The notes under the pieces: model-generated | What the model saw: the letters and a program-made list of their open reading frames with translations, nothing else | What the model was told of the DNA's origin: nothing | Databases searched by the model: none | In this document: piece by piece, positions 46,836 through 55,623 of the stretch | How positions within the stretch are numbered: the stretch's first letter is position 1 | How the letters are laid out: each line of letters opens with the position of its first letter | Translations under genes and position numbers: made by a program | NCBI RefSeq assembly: GCF_013414345.1 | Contig: NZ_CP058670.1 | Coordinates: 2,108,001 to 2,172,000, forward strand | Length of the DNA: 64,000 nucleotides | Direction of reading: 5' to 3' | From: Microcella indica | GTDB lineage: Bacteria > Actinomycetota > Actinomycetes > Actinomycetales > Microbacteriaceae

Positions 46836-47098
46836 CGCGACCGAACCTCCTGAACGAACGTGCACGTGCGATGGTCGAACATGCAGGTGGTCACTCTACG
46901 TCAGGGGCCATCGCCCGTCCCAGCCCATCGCACGTTTGTGCAGATTCGTTCCACAGTGCGTCTCACGCGGCGGCGCCGACTTAGTGTTCCTGTGCAGACG
47001 TGCTTCCTCAGCGTCTGTCCACCCCGGTCACGGCGCTCCCGCAGCGCATTGCCCCGTAAGGCGCGTGACAGTTCACAACAAAGGAGTTTGAACTCGAC
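46836..47098. promoter_or_regulatory. Divergent control region with three operator-like sites
   Basis: 263 bp without a gene. GCACGTGC (46862-46869), GCAC-GTTT-GTGC (46930-46941) and GCA-GACG-TGC (46994-47003) are inverted repeats resembling the site upstream of glpD; the last one shares CAGACGTGC with it. The stretch is more AT-rich than its surroundings, and AAAGGAG before 47099 serves the hydrolase. Confidence 0.45.
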
Positions 47099-48949
47099 AT
47101 GAGACAAGCACTCTTCAAGCGCAACGGCTTCTGGCTCGTCCTCGCGCTCATCTTCGCCCTGATCTCCGGCATCGGCGCCTCACTCGTCCAGACCTCGGGC
47201 GGCAACGTCAAGGTCGACGACCTGAAGTGGGAGACCGCCTCCGGCCGCACCCTCAACGCCCTTCTGTTCACGCCGGCGAACGCCACCGCTGAGAACCCGG
47301 CGCCCGGCATCGTCGTCAGCCACGGGTGGTGGAACAACCGCGAGATGCAGACGCCCAACTACGTCGAGCTCGCGCGCCGCGGCTACGTCGTCATGTCGAT
47401 CGACATGTACGGCCACGGCAACTCCGACCCGCTCCCCGCGGACGAGCTCGCCGTCGGCGGCACCGGCATGTACGACGCGGTGCTGCTCATGGCCGACCTG
47501 CCCTACGTCGACCGTGACGCCATCGGCGTGAGTGGTCACTCCAACGGCGCCCGCGCCGCGAACTTCTCGGTGCCGATCGACGACGCCTCAGGCGACCCGC
47601 TGATCTCCTCGATCCTGCTGGTCGACAACGACCCGCTGTACGTGGACGGCGACGGCCTCTACACGAATGTCTACGGCTCGCGCGACGTCGGCCTGATCCA
47701 GGCGCAGTACGACGAGTTCTTCTTCCGCAGCTACGACGCCGACGGCAACCAGCTGACCGCGCCGCGGGACTACCTCGGCACGCCCAACGCGCAGTCGTTC
47801 CTCAACTTCGGGGCGGACCCCGCTGACCTCACCGAGGAGCGCGAGGGCAGCACGATCTACACCGAGAACGTCGACGGCACCGAAGCGGTGCGCGTGATCT
47901 ACTCCCTCGCCCAGACGCACCCGTGGAGCACCACCTCGAGCACCGCGGTCGGGCACCTCGTCGACTACTTCGAGGAGACCCTCCCGGCGCCGACGCCGCT
48001 CGACGCGGGCAACCAGCTCTGGCAGCTCAAGGAGTTCTTCACGGCCCTCGGCCTCGTCGGCTTCGGCATCATGCTCGTCGCGATCCCGCGTGCGCTTCTG
48101 ACGACGTCGGCCTTCCGCCGGCTCGCCGTCGCGCCGAACGAGATCGCGCCGCTCGCCGGGCGCATCCCGAAGATCTGGTTCTGGGCGGGACTCGTCGTCT
48201 CGGTCGTGATCTCCGCGTGGAGCTACGTGCTCGTCAGCCAGAACCCGGTCATCGGTGGCATCACGTTCAACGTCGTACCCTCGTTCATCCCCACGGGCTC
48301 CGTGTTCTTCATCGGAGCGTGGGCGGCGATCAACGGGCTCGCGGCCGCGATCATCATGATCGGCGCCTACGTCGCCTTCGGGCGGAAGTCCGGCATGAGC
48401 TTGCGCGGCTCGGGAGTGCTGCCCGGCTGGAAGAACTTCTTCCACGGCATCGGTCTGGCCCTCACCACCGTGTTCCTCATGTACGCGGTCGTGTTCCTGG
48501 TCGACTACCTCTTCAAGACTGACTTCCGACTCTGGGTGATCGGCGTGAAGTGGTTCACCCCCGACAAGTTCGGCTACGCCCTGGTGGTGCTGCCGCTGTT
48601 CCTGATCTACTTCGTGGCGAACTCGATCGCGATCAACGCGTTCAACCGCGTCACGATCGCGGGACGCGAGTGGGTCAACACGGCGATCCTCGCCCTGGCG
48701 AACTCGCTCGGCCCGATCATCCTCGTCGTCGCGCAGTACACGACGTTCGCGATCACGGGCAACCTGATCCCGGGCTTCGGGGGCATCTTCAGCATCTGGC
48801 TGTTCCCGGTGATCCTGATCCTCGCGGTGACGGCGATCGTGTCGCGCAAGCTGTACCGCGCGACCGGCAACCCGTACATCGCCGGGTTCTTGAACGCCAC
48901 GGTCGTGGTGCTCATCTCGGTGTCGAACACGCTGGTCATCACCTACTAG
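47099..48949 (+). CDS. Alpha/beta hydrolase fused to a polytopic membrane domain
   Basis: A 616-residue protein in three parts: an N-terminal membrane helix (10-30), an alpha/beta hydrolase domain facing outward (about 40-300) with 'GIVVSHGWWNNRE' (oxyanion region) and nucleophile elbow 'GVSGHSNGAR' (Ser148), and a C-terminal region of about eight membrane helices (305-616). A late 'QTHPWSTTSS' segment could supply the His. I do not recognise the C-terminal domain. The hydrolase family includes dienelactone-hydrolase-like esterases. It is divergent from the SorC-type regulator and ends in a strong terminator. Substrate unknown. Confidence 0.7.
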   Translation: MRQALFKRNGFWLVLALIFALISGIGASLVQTSGGNVKVDDLKWETASGRTLNALLFTPANATAENPAPGIVVSHGWWNNREMQTPNYVELARRGYVVMSIDMYGHGNSDPLPADELAVGGTGMYDAVLLMADLPYVDRDAIGVSGHSNGARAANFSVPIDDASGDPLISSILLVDNDPLYVDGDGLYTNVYGSRDVGLIQAQYDEFFFRSYDADGNQLTAPRDYLGTPNAQSFLNFGADPADLTEEREGSTIYTENVDGTEAVRVIYSLAQTHPWSTTSSTAVGHLVDYFEETLPAPTPLDAGNQLWQLKEFFTALGLVGFGIMLVAIPRALLTTSAFRRLAVAPNEIAPLAGRIPKIWFWAGLVVSVVISAWSYVLVSQNPVIGGITFNVVPSFIPTGSVFFIGAWAAINGLAAAIIMIGAYVAFGRKSGMSLRGSGVLPGWKNFFHGIGLALTTVFLMYAVVFLVDYLFKTDFRLWVIGVKWFTPDKFGYALVVLPLFLIYFVANSIAINAFNRVTIAGREWVNTAILALANSLGPIILVVAQYTTFAITGNLIPGFGGIFSIWLFPVILILAVTAIVSRKLYRATGNPYIAGFLNATVVVLISVSNTLVITY

Positions 48950-48962
48950 CGCCAGCACACCC

Positions 48963-48996
48963 GATGGCCCCCGCGCAGCACTGCGCGGGGGCCATC
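48963..48996 (+). terminator. Perfect 15-bp stem terminator
   Basis: GATGGCCCCCGCGCA pairs fully with TGCGCGGGGGCCATC around GCAC, 13 bases after the hydrolase stop. It isolates that gene from the riboflavin operon. Confidence 0.85.
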
Positions 48997-49054
48997 GCCG
49001 TGCCGGCACTTCCCAGCCCACGTGCGGGAATACTCCAGCACGAGCGATGTTGAC

Positions 49055-49060
49055 TACCCT
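49055..49060 (+). promoter_or_regulatory. -10 of the riboflavin operon
   Basis: TACCCT lies about ten bases upstream of the riboswitch 5' strand, so the transcript would begin at the aptamer. Confidence 0.45.
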
Positions 49061-49069
49061 GAAGACAAG

Positions 49070-49203
49070 AACGTGTTCCGGGGTCGGTGAAAGTCCGAGC
49101 CGGCGGTGAGAGTCCGCGACCCGCGAGCGACGAGCAGTCGCGAACGGTTGAACCGGTGGAATTCCGGTACCGACGGTGAGAGTCCGGAGGGGAGGAACAC
49201 GCG
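49070..49203 (+). ncRNA. FMN riboswitch (RFN element)
   Basis: The conserved RFN pieces occur in order: GGGGTCGGTGAAAGTCC, CCGGCGGTGAGAGTCC, AACCGGTGGAATTCCGGT, CCGACGGTGAGAGTCC and GGAGGGGAGGAAC. The closing helix is CGTGTTC (49072-49078) with GAACACG (49195-49201). FMN binding should lower expression of the ribD-ribE-ribBA-ribH operon. The 80 bases before ribD hold two short hairpins but no T-run, so translation or Rho control is more likely than intrinsic termination. Confidence 0.95.
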
Positions 49204-49284
49204 AGCGGCAGCCTGCCGACGCGACCCCGGAAACTCCTGAACGCGGAAACTCCGCAGACACAGAGGAACCGGGAAGACCAGCGG

Positions 49285-50418
49285 ATGACCAGCACAGACG
49301 CACCGCACGACGACGCGGCATTCGACGCGCGCGTCGAGGCCGCCATGCGTCACGCGCTGAATCTCGCACAGCACGGCCCGATCACGGGCGGGAACCCCCA
49401 AGTCGGCTGCGTGCTACTGGATGCGCACGGCGAGATCGTCGCGGAGGGTTGGCATCGCGGCGCCGGTACCGCCCACGCCGAAGTGGATGCTCTCGCCCAG
49501 CTCGACGACGCTCGCGATCTGACCGCCCAGGGGCTGGCCTCGTCCGACCCTCGCGCCGCGGGCCTCACCGCCGTCGTGACGCTCGAGCCCTGCAACCACA
49601 CCGGCCGCACGGGCCCGTGCGCCCAGGCCCTCATCGACGCGGGCATTGCGCGGGTCGTGTACGCGATCGACGACCCCGACGCGCGAGCGGGCGGCGGCGC
49701 AGAGCGCCTCCGTGCAGCGGGCATCCCGGTCATCGGCGGCGTGCTCGCGGAGGAGGCGACCGACCTGCTCACCCCGTGGCTCACGAGCGTGCGGCTGGGC
49801 CGCCCGTGGGTCACCGTCAAGTGGGCGTCGACCCTCGACGGTCGCACTGCCGCGGCCGACGGCTCGAGCCAGTGGATCACCGGCACCGCGTCGCGCCAGC
49901 GCGTGCATGATCAGCGCGCCGCCCACGACGCGATCGCCGTCGGCACAGGCACCGTCCTCGCCGACGACCCCTCCCTCACGGCTCGCGGTGACGGCGGCGA
50001 GCTGCTGCCTCACCAGCCCCTCCCCGTCGTCTTCGGAGAGACACCCGTACCCGCCACCGCGCGACTGCGCGAACACCCGGCGGGCCTCATCGAGGTGGGC
50101 CATCGTGACCTGGAGTCGGCACTGCGTGATCTCGCCGAGCGCGGCGTGCGCCGCCTCTACGTCGAGGGCGGCCCGACCCTCGCGAGCGCGTTCCTGCGCG
50201 CCGGGCTCGTCGACGAGGTGCTCGTGTACCTGGCCCCCCTGCTGCTCGGCGGGCCGCGGCTCGCCCTCGACGACCTGGGCATCGGCACGATCGCGGAGGG
50301 ACTGCGGCTGAGCATCCGCTCCGTCGAGTCCCTGGGCACCGACCTGCTCGTGACCGCCCGCCCCGTCCCCGCGCCCGGCCCTCATGCCGCCGACCGCTCG
50401 ACCCTCGAGGAGAGGTAG
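49285..50418 (+). CDS. ribD: Riboflavin biosynthesis deaminase/reductase
   Basis: A 377-residue bifunctional enzyme for the second and third steps from GTP. The N-terminal pyrimidine deaminase has 'AEGWHRGAGTAHAEVDAL' (His-Ala-Glu) and 'TLEPCNHTGRTGPCAQAL' (two zinc Cys). The C-terminal reductase begins 'RPWVTVKWASTLDGRTAAADGSSQWITG' and has 'DAIAVGTGTVLADDPSLTAR' and 'RLYVEGGPTLASAFL'. First gene behind the FMN riboswitch; the ribE ATG follows four bases after the stop. Confidence 0.95.
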   Translation: MTSTDAPHDDAAFDARVEAAMRHALNLAQHGPITGGNPQVGCVLLDAHGEIVAEGWHRGAGTAHAEVDALAQLDDARDLTAQGLASSDPRAAGLTAVVTLEPCNHTGRTGPCAQALIDAGIARVVYAIDDPDARAGGGAERLRAAGIPVIGGVLAEEATDLLTPWLTSVRLGRPWVTVKWASTLDGRTAAADGSSQWITGTASRQRVHDQRAAHDAIAVGTGTVLADDPSLTARGDGGELLPHQPLPVVFGETPVPATARLREHPAGLIEVGHRDLESALRDLAERGVRRLYVEGGPTLASAFLRAGLVDEVLVYLAPLLLGGPRLALDDLGIGTIAEGLRLSIRSVESLGTDLLVTARPVPAPGPHAADRSTLEER

Positions 50419-50422
50419 CACC

Positions 50423-51043
50423 ATGTTCACCGGACTGATCGAAGAGCTCGGCGAGATCGTCGCCTTCGCCCCCCACGGCGACGCCGCACGGCTGACCGTG
50501 CGCGGACCCCTCGCGACGAGCGACGCGACCCATGGCGACTCCATCAGCGTGATGGGAGTGTGCCTCACCGTCGTCGAGCAGGGCGCCGACTGGTTCACGG
50601 CCGACGTCATGGGCCAGACCCTCGCGATGTCGACGATCGGCTCCTGGACGGCGGGGGCCGCCGTGAACCTCGAGCGCGCCGCCGCTGTCGGCGACCGCCT
50701 CGGCGGTCACATCGTGCAAGGGCACATCGACGGTACGACGACCGTGCTCGAGGTGCGCGAGGCAGGCCAGTGGCGCGTCGTGCGCTTCTCCCTCGACGCC
50801 GCGCACGCGCCGCTCGTCGTCGACAAGGGCTCGATCGCCGTCGACGGCGTGAGCCTCACGGTCAGCGCCGTCGGCGACGACTGGTTCGAGGTATCGCTCA
50901 TCCCGGAGACGCTGAGCGCCACCACCCTTGGCAGCCTCGTGGTCGGCGACGCGGCGAACCTCGAGACGGACATCCTCGCCCGGCACATCGCTCGCCTCGC
51001 CCACTTCTGGGCCGGCGCGCACGACAGAGAAGGCATCTCATGA
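50423..51043 (+). CDS. ribE: Riboflavin synthase alpha subunit
   Basis: A 206-residue enzyme that dismutates two 6,7-dimethyl-8-ribityllumazines into riboflavin and the pyrimidine precursor. It starts with the family signature 'MFTGLIEELGEI' and has two lumazine-binding repeats, each with a 'DSISVMGVCLTV' / 'GSIAVDGVSLTV' strand. GAGGAGAGG precedes the ATG. The stop overlaps the ribBA start (ATGA). Confidence 0.95.
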   Translation: MFTGLIEELGEIVAFAPHGDAARLTVRGPLATSDATHGDSISVMGVCLTVVEQGADWFTADVMGQTLAMSTIGSWTAGAAVNLERAAAVGDRLGGHIVQGHIDGTTTVLEVREAGQWRVVRFSLDAAHAPLVVDKGSIAVDGVSLTVSAVGDDWFEVSLIPETLSATTLGSLVVGDAANLETDILARHIARLAHFWAGAHDREGIS

Positions 51044-52329
51044 GCATCGGCACCATTCCTGAGGCGCTGGACGCACTGCGGCAGGGCCGGCCCGTGCTCG
51101 TCGCGGATGACGAGAACCGCGAGAACGAGGGCGACGTCATCATCTCCGCCGAGCTCGCGACCGCCGAGTGGGTGGCGTGGTCCATCCGCCACACGAGCGG
51201 ATTCCTGTGCGCGCCGATGACGGCCGAGATCGCCGACTCCCTCGCCCTGCCCCTCATGGTGCCGGACAGGGAGAGCGAGGACCCGCGCCACACCGCCTAC
51301 ACCGTCACCGTCGACGCCGCCGAGGGCCTCACCACGGGCATCAGCGCCAACGACCGCGCCCGCACCCTGCGCGTGCTCGCCGACGCCGCCTCCACCCCCG
51401 CGAGCCTGCACCGCCCCGGCCACATCGTGCCCCTGCGGGCCCGACCCGGCGGGGTGCGCGAGCGCGCCGGGCACACCGAGGCCGCCGTGGACCTCATGGT
51501 GCTCGCCGGCCTGCGCCCGGTCGCCGCGATCGGGGAGGTCATCGCCGACACCGGCGACATGATGCGCCTGCCCGAGCTGATCCGCTTCGGCGAGGAGGAG
51601 GGGCTCGTGGTCATCACGATCGTCGACCTCATCGCGTTCCTGAACTCCGGCGAGACCTATGTGCCGGCCTCGGCCGAGCCGCGCAGCACGCGCCCCAGCA
51701 GCGTCTCCTTCGAGGTCGAGACGACCGTTCCCACCAGCCACGGGCCGTTCTCCATGCGCGCCTACCGGGACCGCAAGACCGGTGCAGACCACGTCGCCAT
51801 CATCAGCGGGATGCCCCGCGACGACATGATCGTGCGCGTCCACTCCGAGTGCCTCACCGGGGAGGCCTTCGGCTCTCTCAAGTGCGAGTGCGGCCCCCAG
51901 CTCGACGCCGCCCTCGACACCATTCAGCGCGAGGGCGGCGCGGTGCTCTACCTGCGCGGCCACGAGGGCCGCGGCATCGGCCTCATCAACAAGCTCCGCG
52001 CCTACCGCCTCCAGGAGGAGGGCTACGACACCCTCGACGCCAACCTCGCCCTCGGCCTGCCCGCCGACTCCCGCGACTACGAAGCCGCCGGCGACATCCT
52101 CCACGACCTCGGCGTGCACCGCGTGCGCCTGCTCTCCAACAACCCCGAGAAGCAGCGCCAACTCGTGCAGTACGGCATCGAGGTGAGCGAGCTCGTGCCG
52201 CTCCTCGTCGGTGTGGGGGTCGACAACGAGGGCTACCTCGGCGCGAAGCGCGACCGCATGGGGCACCGACTGCCTGAGACCATCACGAGCGCACCCATGC
52301 TCTCCACCCTGGAAGGAACCACCCCATGA
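51040..52329 (+). CDS. ribBA: 3,4-DHBP synthase / GTP cyclohydrolase II
   Basis: A 429-residue bifunctional enzyme. The N-terminal DHBP synthase shows '[18 protein letters not shown]' (acidic metal site), '[22 protein letters not shown]' and '[14 protein letters not shown]'. The C-terminal cyclohydrolase has the zinc motif '[18 protein letters not shown]', '[18 protein letters not shown]' and '[17 protein letters not shown]'. Both halves look intact. It supplies both precursors of the lumazine. Confidence 0.95.
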   Translation: MSIGTIPEALDALRQGRPVLVADDENRENEGDVIISAELATAEWVAWSIRHTSGFLCAPMTAEIADSLALPLMVPDRESEDPRHTAYTVTVDAAEGLTTGISANDRARTLRVLADAASTPASLHRPGHIVPLRARPGGVRERAGHTEAAVDLMVLAGLRPVAAIGEVIADTGDMMRLPELIRFGEEEGLVVITIVDLIAFLNSGETYVPASAEPRSTRPSSVSFEVETTVPTSHGPFSMRAYRDRKTGADHVAIISGMPRDDMIVRVHSECLTGEAFGSLKCECGPQLDAALDTIQREGGAVLYLRGHEGRGIGLINKLRAYRLQEEGYDTLDANLALGLPADSRDYEAAGDILHDLGVHRVRLLSNNPEKQRQLVQYGIEVSELVPLLVGVGVDNEGYLGAKRDRMGHRLPETITSAPMLSTLEGTTP

Positions 52330-52805
52330 GCGGCGCAGGAGCCCCCACCCTCACCACCGACGGCACCGGCCTCACGATCGCGATCATCGCCGGGCAATGG
52401 CACGCCGAGATCTCCGACGGCCTGCGCGCTGGAGCCCGCCGTGCCCTCGAGGCCGCGGGCGCCACCGTCGTCGAGTACGCCGTCCCCGGCTCGTTCGAGC
52501 TTCCCGTGGTGAGCAAGGCCGTGCTCGAGGCGGGTGCGGATGCGGTGGTCGCCCTCGGCGTCATCATCCGCGGCGGCACGCCGCACTTCGAGTACGTGAG
52601 CGCCGCCGCGACCGACGGCCTGACCCGCGTCGCGCTCGACACCGGCAAGCCCGTCGGCTTCGGCGTGCTCACCCTCGACGACGAGCAGCAGGGCCTCGAC
52701 CGCGCCGGTCTGCCCGGCTCGAAGGAGGACAAGGGCGCCGAAGCCGCCGACGCCGCCATCGCGGCCGTGCACGCGCTGCGCGCCGCGCGTCGCCTCGGCG
52801 CCTAG
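52326..52805 (+). CDS. ribH: 6,7-dimethyl-8-ribityllumazine synthase
   Basis: A 159-residue subunit of the oligomeric lumazine synthase. '[73 protein letters not shown]' is present in pieces as expected, including the catalytic His of 'TPHFEY'. The start overlaps the ribBA stop. Last gene of the rib operon. Confidence 0.95.
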   Translation: MSGAGAPTLTTDGTGLTIAIIAGQWHAEISDGLRAGARRALEAAGATVVEYAVPGSFELPVVSKAVLEAGADAVVALGVIIRGGTPHFEYVSAAATDGLTRVALDTGKPVGFGVLTLDDEQQGLDRAGLPGSKEDKGAEAADAAIAAVHALRAARRLGA

Positions 52806-52826
52806 CGCTGAAAGGCGAGGGCTCGG

Positions 52827-53241
52827 GCGGTTAGCAGCTCACCCAGCGCGCAGCGGCCCGCGTGAAGCTGTACGGCTCGTTCGGCACACCACCGTGCGTC
52901 ATCGCGAACAGAATGCACGTACCCGCCATGCTGCCGGTGTTGCCCGGCTTGTACAGCGACGCCCGGTGACCACTGGAAGCCCACCACTTATCCGCGACCG
53001 TCGCACCCGTGTTGCCCGACCCACCAGCAAGGTTCCCATCGCAGCCCACACTGGGCACACCATCACTGCGCTGCGACCCGATGTGACCCCACGCACTCAT
53101 CGGATCCGTACTGGGATCCTCCGCCATCCAGAACAGACGCTGCTCCATGCACGAGTCGTACCGAATGTTGCCAAACGGCACCGGCGGCAGACAGTTCGCC
53201 ACCCGGATCTGGTTGTACCGCGTCGCGAACGACGCCAGATC
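52827..53241. repeat. 415-bp near-identical direct repeat, copy 1
   Basis: Matches 61625-62039 with three differences seen (offset 8798 bp, same orientation). It covers the last 137 codons of the CAP-like gene, its stop codon and four more bases. Confidence 0.95.
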
Positions 53242-53754
53242 CTCGCTCGTGGTGCCGGCGACACCCAGCTCCGAGGTCGCACTCGGCGCACCCGCGGTGC
53301 TGCCGGAGATCGGAGCGGGGCACGCGGGGGTGGCGAGCTCGGTCGGCAGGGGCGCGGGAAGCGCGCGGTAGACCACATCGGATTCCTCGGTGACCGTGCG
53401 GTTCGCCGGGGCCGGCGCGCTCGCGGCGGACGTCGCCCCGCCGGAGGACGTGCGCTCCGGCTCGGGCGCAGGCGCAGCGCCCGCGCCATCGGTCGCGTCC
53501 TCGTGAGGCTCGTCCTTCGCGACATCCTCCGTCGACGGTGCAGCAGCCGGCTCATCCGTGGCATCAGCATCCATCACGGTCGGCGACGGAGTGGGGGTCG
53601 GCACGGAGGCGGGTTCCACGGCCTCGATGAGGCTCGCGCTTGGCGCGCCACCGGGCTCCATCGACGGCACGGCCGTGACAGCCGCCGGGATCGCGGGAAT
53701 CGCGACGATGATGACCGCCGCGATGGCGGCCCCCGAAAATAGTGAACGCAACAC
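52831..53754 (-). CDS. Secreted CAP-like domain protein, paralog 1
   Basis: A 307-residue exported protein from a GTG behind GGGGGGAG. A signal peptide (about 3-30) precedes a long Pro/Ala/Thr/Glu-rich linker (30-165) and a C-terminal domain (about 171-307). That domain resembles CAP/SCP folds: 'ATRYNQIRVANCLPPVPF', 'CMEQRLFWMAEDPS', 'SAWGHIGSQ', 'VADKWWASSGHRASLY' and a last 'GTCILFAMTHGG'. Five Cys residues are regularly placed, and the protein ends in Cys. Paralog 2 (61629-62594) has an almost identical domain but an unrelated linker. Function unknown; cell-wall association is likely. Confidence 0.75.
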   Translation of the reverse strand: MLRSLFSGAAIAAVIIVAIPAIPAAVTAVPSMEPGGAPSASLIEAVEPASVPTPTPSPTVMDADATDEPAAAPSTEDVAKDEPHEDATDGAGAAPAPEPERTSSGGATSAASAPAPANRTVTEESDVVYRALPAPLPTELATPACPAPISGSTAGAPSATSELGVAGTTSEDLASFATRYNQIRVANCLPPVPFGNIRYDSCMEQRLFWMAEDPSTDPMSAWGHIGSQRSDGVPSVGCDGNLAGGSGNTGATVADKWWASSGHRASLYKPGNTGSMAGTCILFAMTHGGVPNEPYSFTRAAARWVSC

Positions 53755-53808
53755 GCTGTGCTCCCCCCGAAGCTTGGTCCTGCCGGCAGCCCCCCGGCTG
53801 CTGATGCC

Positions 53809-53881
53809 ACGCTATGCCCGCGGCCGCCCGCGCACCAAGTGCGGGCAGTCGAAAAACGACCGGATCACCCGCGAACTGGGG
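53809..53881 (-). promoter_or_regulatory. CAP-like paralog 1 promoter with shared upstream box
   Basis: Minus-strand TAGCGT (-10, 53809-53814) and TTGGTG (-35, 53833-53838, 18-base spacer) are followed upstream by a 46-base box (53836-53881). The box matches 62687-62732 at 38 of 46 positions without gaps. Confidence 0.6.
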
Positions 53882-53900
53882 TAACGGCCGAGGACTGGCG

Positions 53901-53916
53901 ACCCCCGGTCGGGGGT
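53901..53916 (-). terminator. Hairpin behind the ABC-2 exporter operon
   Basis: ACCCCC-GGTC-GGGGGT, a 6-bp stem, 67 bases past the last permease stop and upstream of the CAP-like promoter. Confidence 0.4.
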
Positions 53917-53983
53917 ACTGACTGTTCGGAGAGGCCTCGGAGTCGGATTGCCCGCCCCAGGGGCGACCGCGGTGCGCGGCGTC

Positions 53984-54784
53984 TCAGCGCAGGAAGAGCG
54001 CGCGCAGACGCCGCGTCGCCACGACGATGCCGACCGCGATCATGACGCCGAAGTAGCCGAGATGCACCCACAGCATGGGCGAGAGTGCGCCCGTCGTGAC
54101 ACCGCGGATGAGCTCCACGCCGTGCCACAGCGGCAGCGCCTGGATCACCCACTGGATCGCCTCCGGGTACACCGAGATCGGGTAGAACGTCGCCGAGAAG
54201 AGGAACATCGGCAGCATGATGAAGGTGACCCACTCGACCTGCTGGAAGGTCGTGAAGTAGCTCGTGATGGCCATGCCGACGCTCGCGAAGCCGAAGGCGA
54301 TGACGAGCACGGCAGGCAGAGCCAGAAGCGCCGTCCACGCGAGGTTCAGGCCCAGCATCTGCATGACGACCATGAAGCCGACCGCGTACATGGCCCCCCG
54401 CAGCAGGGCGAGCAGGATCTCGCCGAGCGCGACGTCGAGCGGCCCCAGCGAGGTGGTGAGCATGCCCTGGTAGAGCTTCGCGTAGTTGAGCTTGAAGAAG
54501 ACGTTCCACGTCGAGTCGTAGACGGCGCCGTTCATCGCCGACACGGCGAGCAGGGCTGGAGCGATGTAGGCGGCGTACGACACCTCAGCACCCGCCGACG
54601 TCTGCACGGTGCCGACGAGCGCGCCGAAGCCGATGCCGAGCGAGAGCAGGTAGAAGACCGGCTCGAAGAACCCGCTGAAGACGACGAGGTAGTTGGTGCT
54701 GCGGGTCGCGAGAAGACCACGATGGATGACCGCCCGCGTGTTGCCCGCGTACAGCGCGCCGCGCTGCGCGCGCACGGCCGTCAT
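53984..54784 (-). CDS. ABC-2 type exporter permease (second)
   Basis: A 266-residue permease with six predicted helices. 'VVFSGFFEPVFYLLSLGIGFGALVG', 'YAAYIAPALLAVSAMNGAVYDSTWNVFFKLNYAKLYQGML' and 'FLFSATFYPISVYPEAIQWVIQALPLWHGVELIRG' are the pattern of DrrB/NodJ-type ABC-2 permeases. The ATG overlaps the preceding permease by 4 bp. Exported substrate unknown. Confidence 0.88.
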   Translation of the reverse strand: MTAVRAQRGALYAGNTRAVIHRGLLATRSTNYLVVFSGFFEPVFYLLSLGIGFGALVGTVQTSAGAEVSYAAYIAPALLAVSAMNGAVYDSTWNVFFKLNYAKLYQGMLTTSLGPLDVALGEILLALLRGAMYAVGFMVVMQMLGLNLAWTALLALPAVLVIAFGFASVGMAITSYFTTFQQVEWVTFIMLPMFLFSATFYPISVYPEAIQWVIQALPLWHGVELIRGVTTGALSPMLWVHLGYFGVMIAVGIVVATRRLRALFLR

Positions 54785-55623
54785 CGGTTCAACCGCCGCT
54801 CGAAATGCCGCCGCGTCGCCCACAGGCCCACGACGATGATGCCGCTCAGGTAGCCCACGTGCGTCACGGTGAGCCACAGCGGCTCCTCGAGCCCATAGGT
54901 GGCGACCCGACCGAGCTCGGCACCGTGCCACAGCGGCGAGATCCACCCGATCGGCTGCAGGTAGACCGGCAGCTGCTCGAGCGGGAAGAACGTGCCGGAG
55001 AAGAGGAAGAGCGGCATGATGCCGAACCGCTGGATCATCGCCATCTGCCCGCGATCATCCTTGATGGTCGAGGTGTAGCTCGAGAGCACCAGCCCGATCG
55101 CCATGCCCGTGAGCACGGCAGAGCCGATCGCGAGCACACCCCAGGCGGACGGTACGGCGCCGAAGGCGAGGATGACGCCGAAGTAGATCGTGACGGTCAC
55201 GATCATGCGCGCCAGGATCGCGAGCATGATGCCGTTGACGATCTGCCCACCAGTGATCGGGGCAGCGTTCATGCCGAAGAAGGTGGGGTTCCACTTGAAC
55301 CCCATGAGCACGGGGTACGTCGTCTCGTTGGCCGCGATCGTCATGGCCGCCGTCGCCATGAGCGCGGGGGCGACGAACTCGAGGTAGCTCACCCCCGCGA
55401 CGCCCTGCGGCACGAGGCTCGCGAGCCCCACCCCGAGGGCGAACAGGTAGATGAGCGGGTTGCCGAAGCTCTGGAAGACCGCCTCGCCGACGTAGCCCTT
55501 CATGGCGAGAAGCCGGTGCTCGGCGACGTACCAGCTGCCCCAGCGGCGCGGCGCGACGCCCGCGGCGAGCGCGCGCCGGGCATCCGCTCGATCGGCGACG
55601 CTCGCCGTGTCTGCAGTGGTCAT
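54781..55623 (-). CDS. ABC-2 type exporter permease (first)
   Basis: A 280-residue permease similar in plan to its downstream partner: 'AVFQSFGNPLIYLFALGVGLASLV', 'YLEFVAPALMATAAMTIAANETTYPVLMGFKWNPTFFGMN' and 'FLFSGTFFPLEQLPVYLQPIGWISPLWHGAELGR'. The two probably form a heterodimer served by the ATPase upstream. It overlaps the ATPase stop by 4 bp. Confidence 0.88.
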   Translation of the reverse strand: MTTADTASVADRADARRALAAGVAPRRWGSWYVAEHRLLAMKGYVGEAVFQSFGNPLIYLFALGVGLASLVPQGVAGVSYLEFVAPALMATAAMTIAANETTYPVLMGFKWNPTFFGMNAAPITGGQIVNGIMLAILARMIVTVTIYFGVILAFGAVPSAWGVLAIGSAVLTGMAIGLVLSSYTSTIKDDRGQMAMIQRFGIMPLFLFSGTFFPLEQLPVYLQPIGWISPLWHGAELGRVATYGLEEPLWLTVTHVGYLSGIIVVGLWATRRHFERRLNR

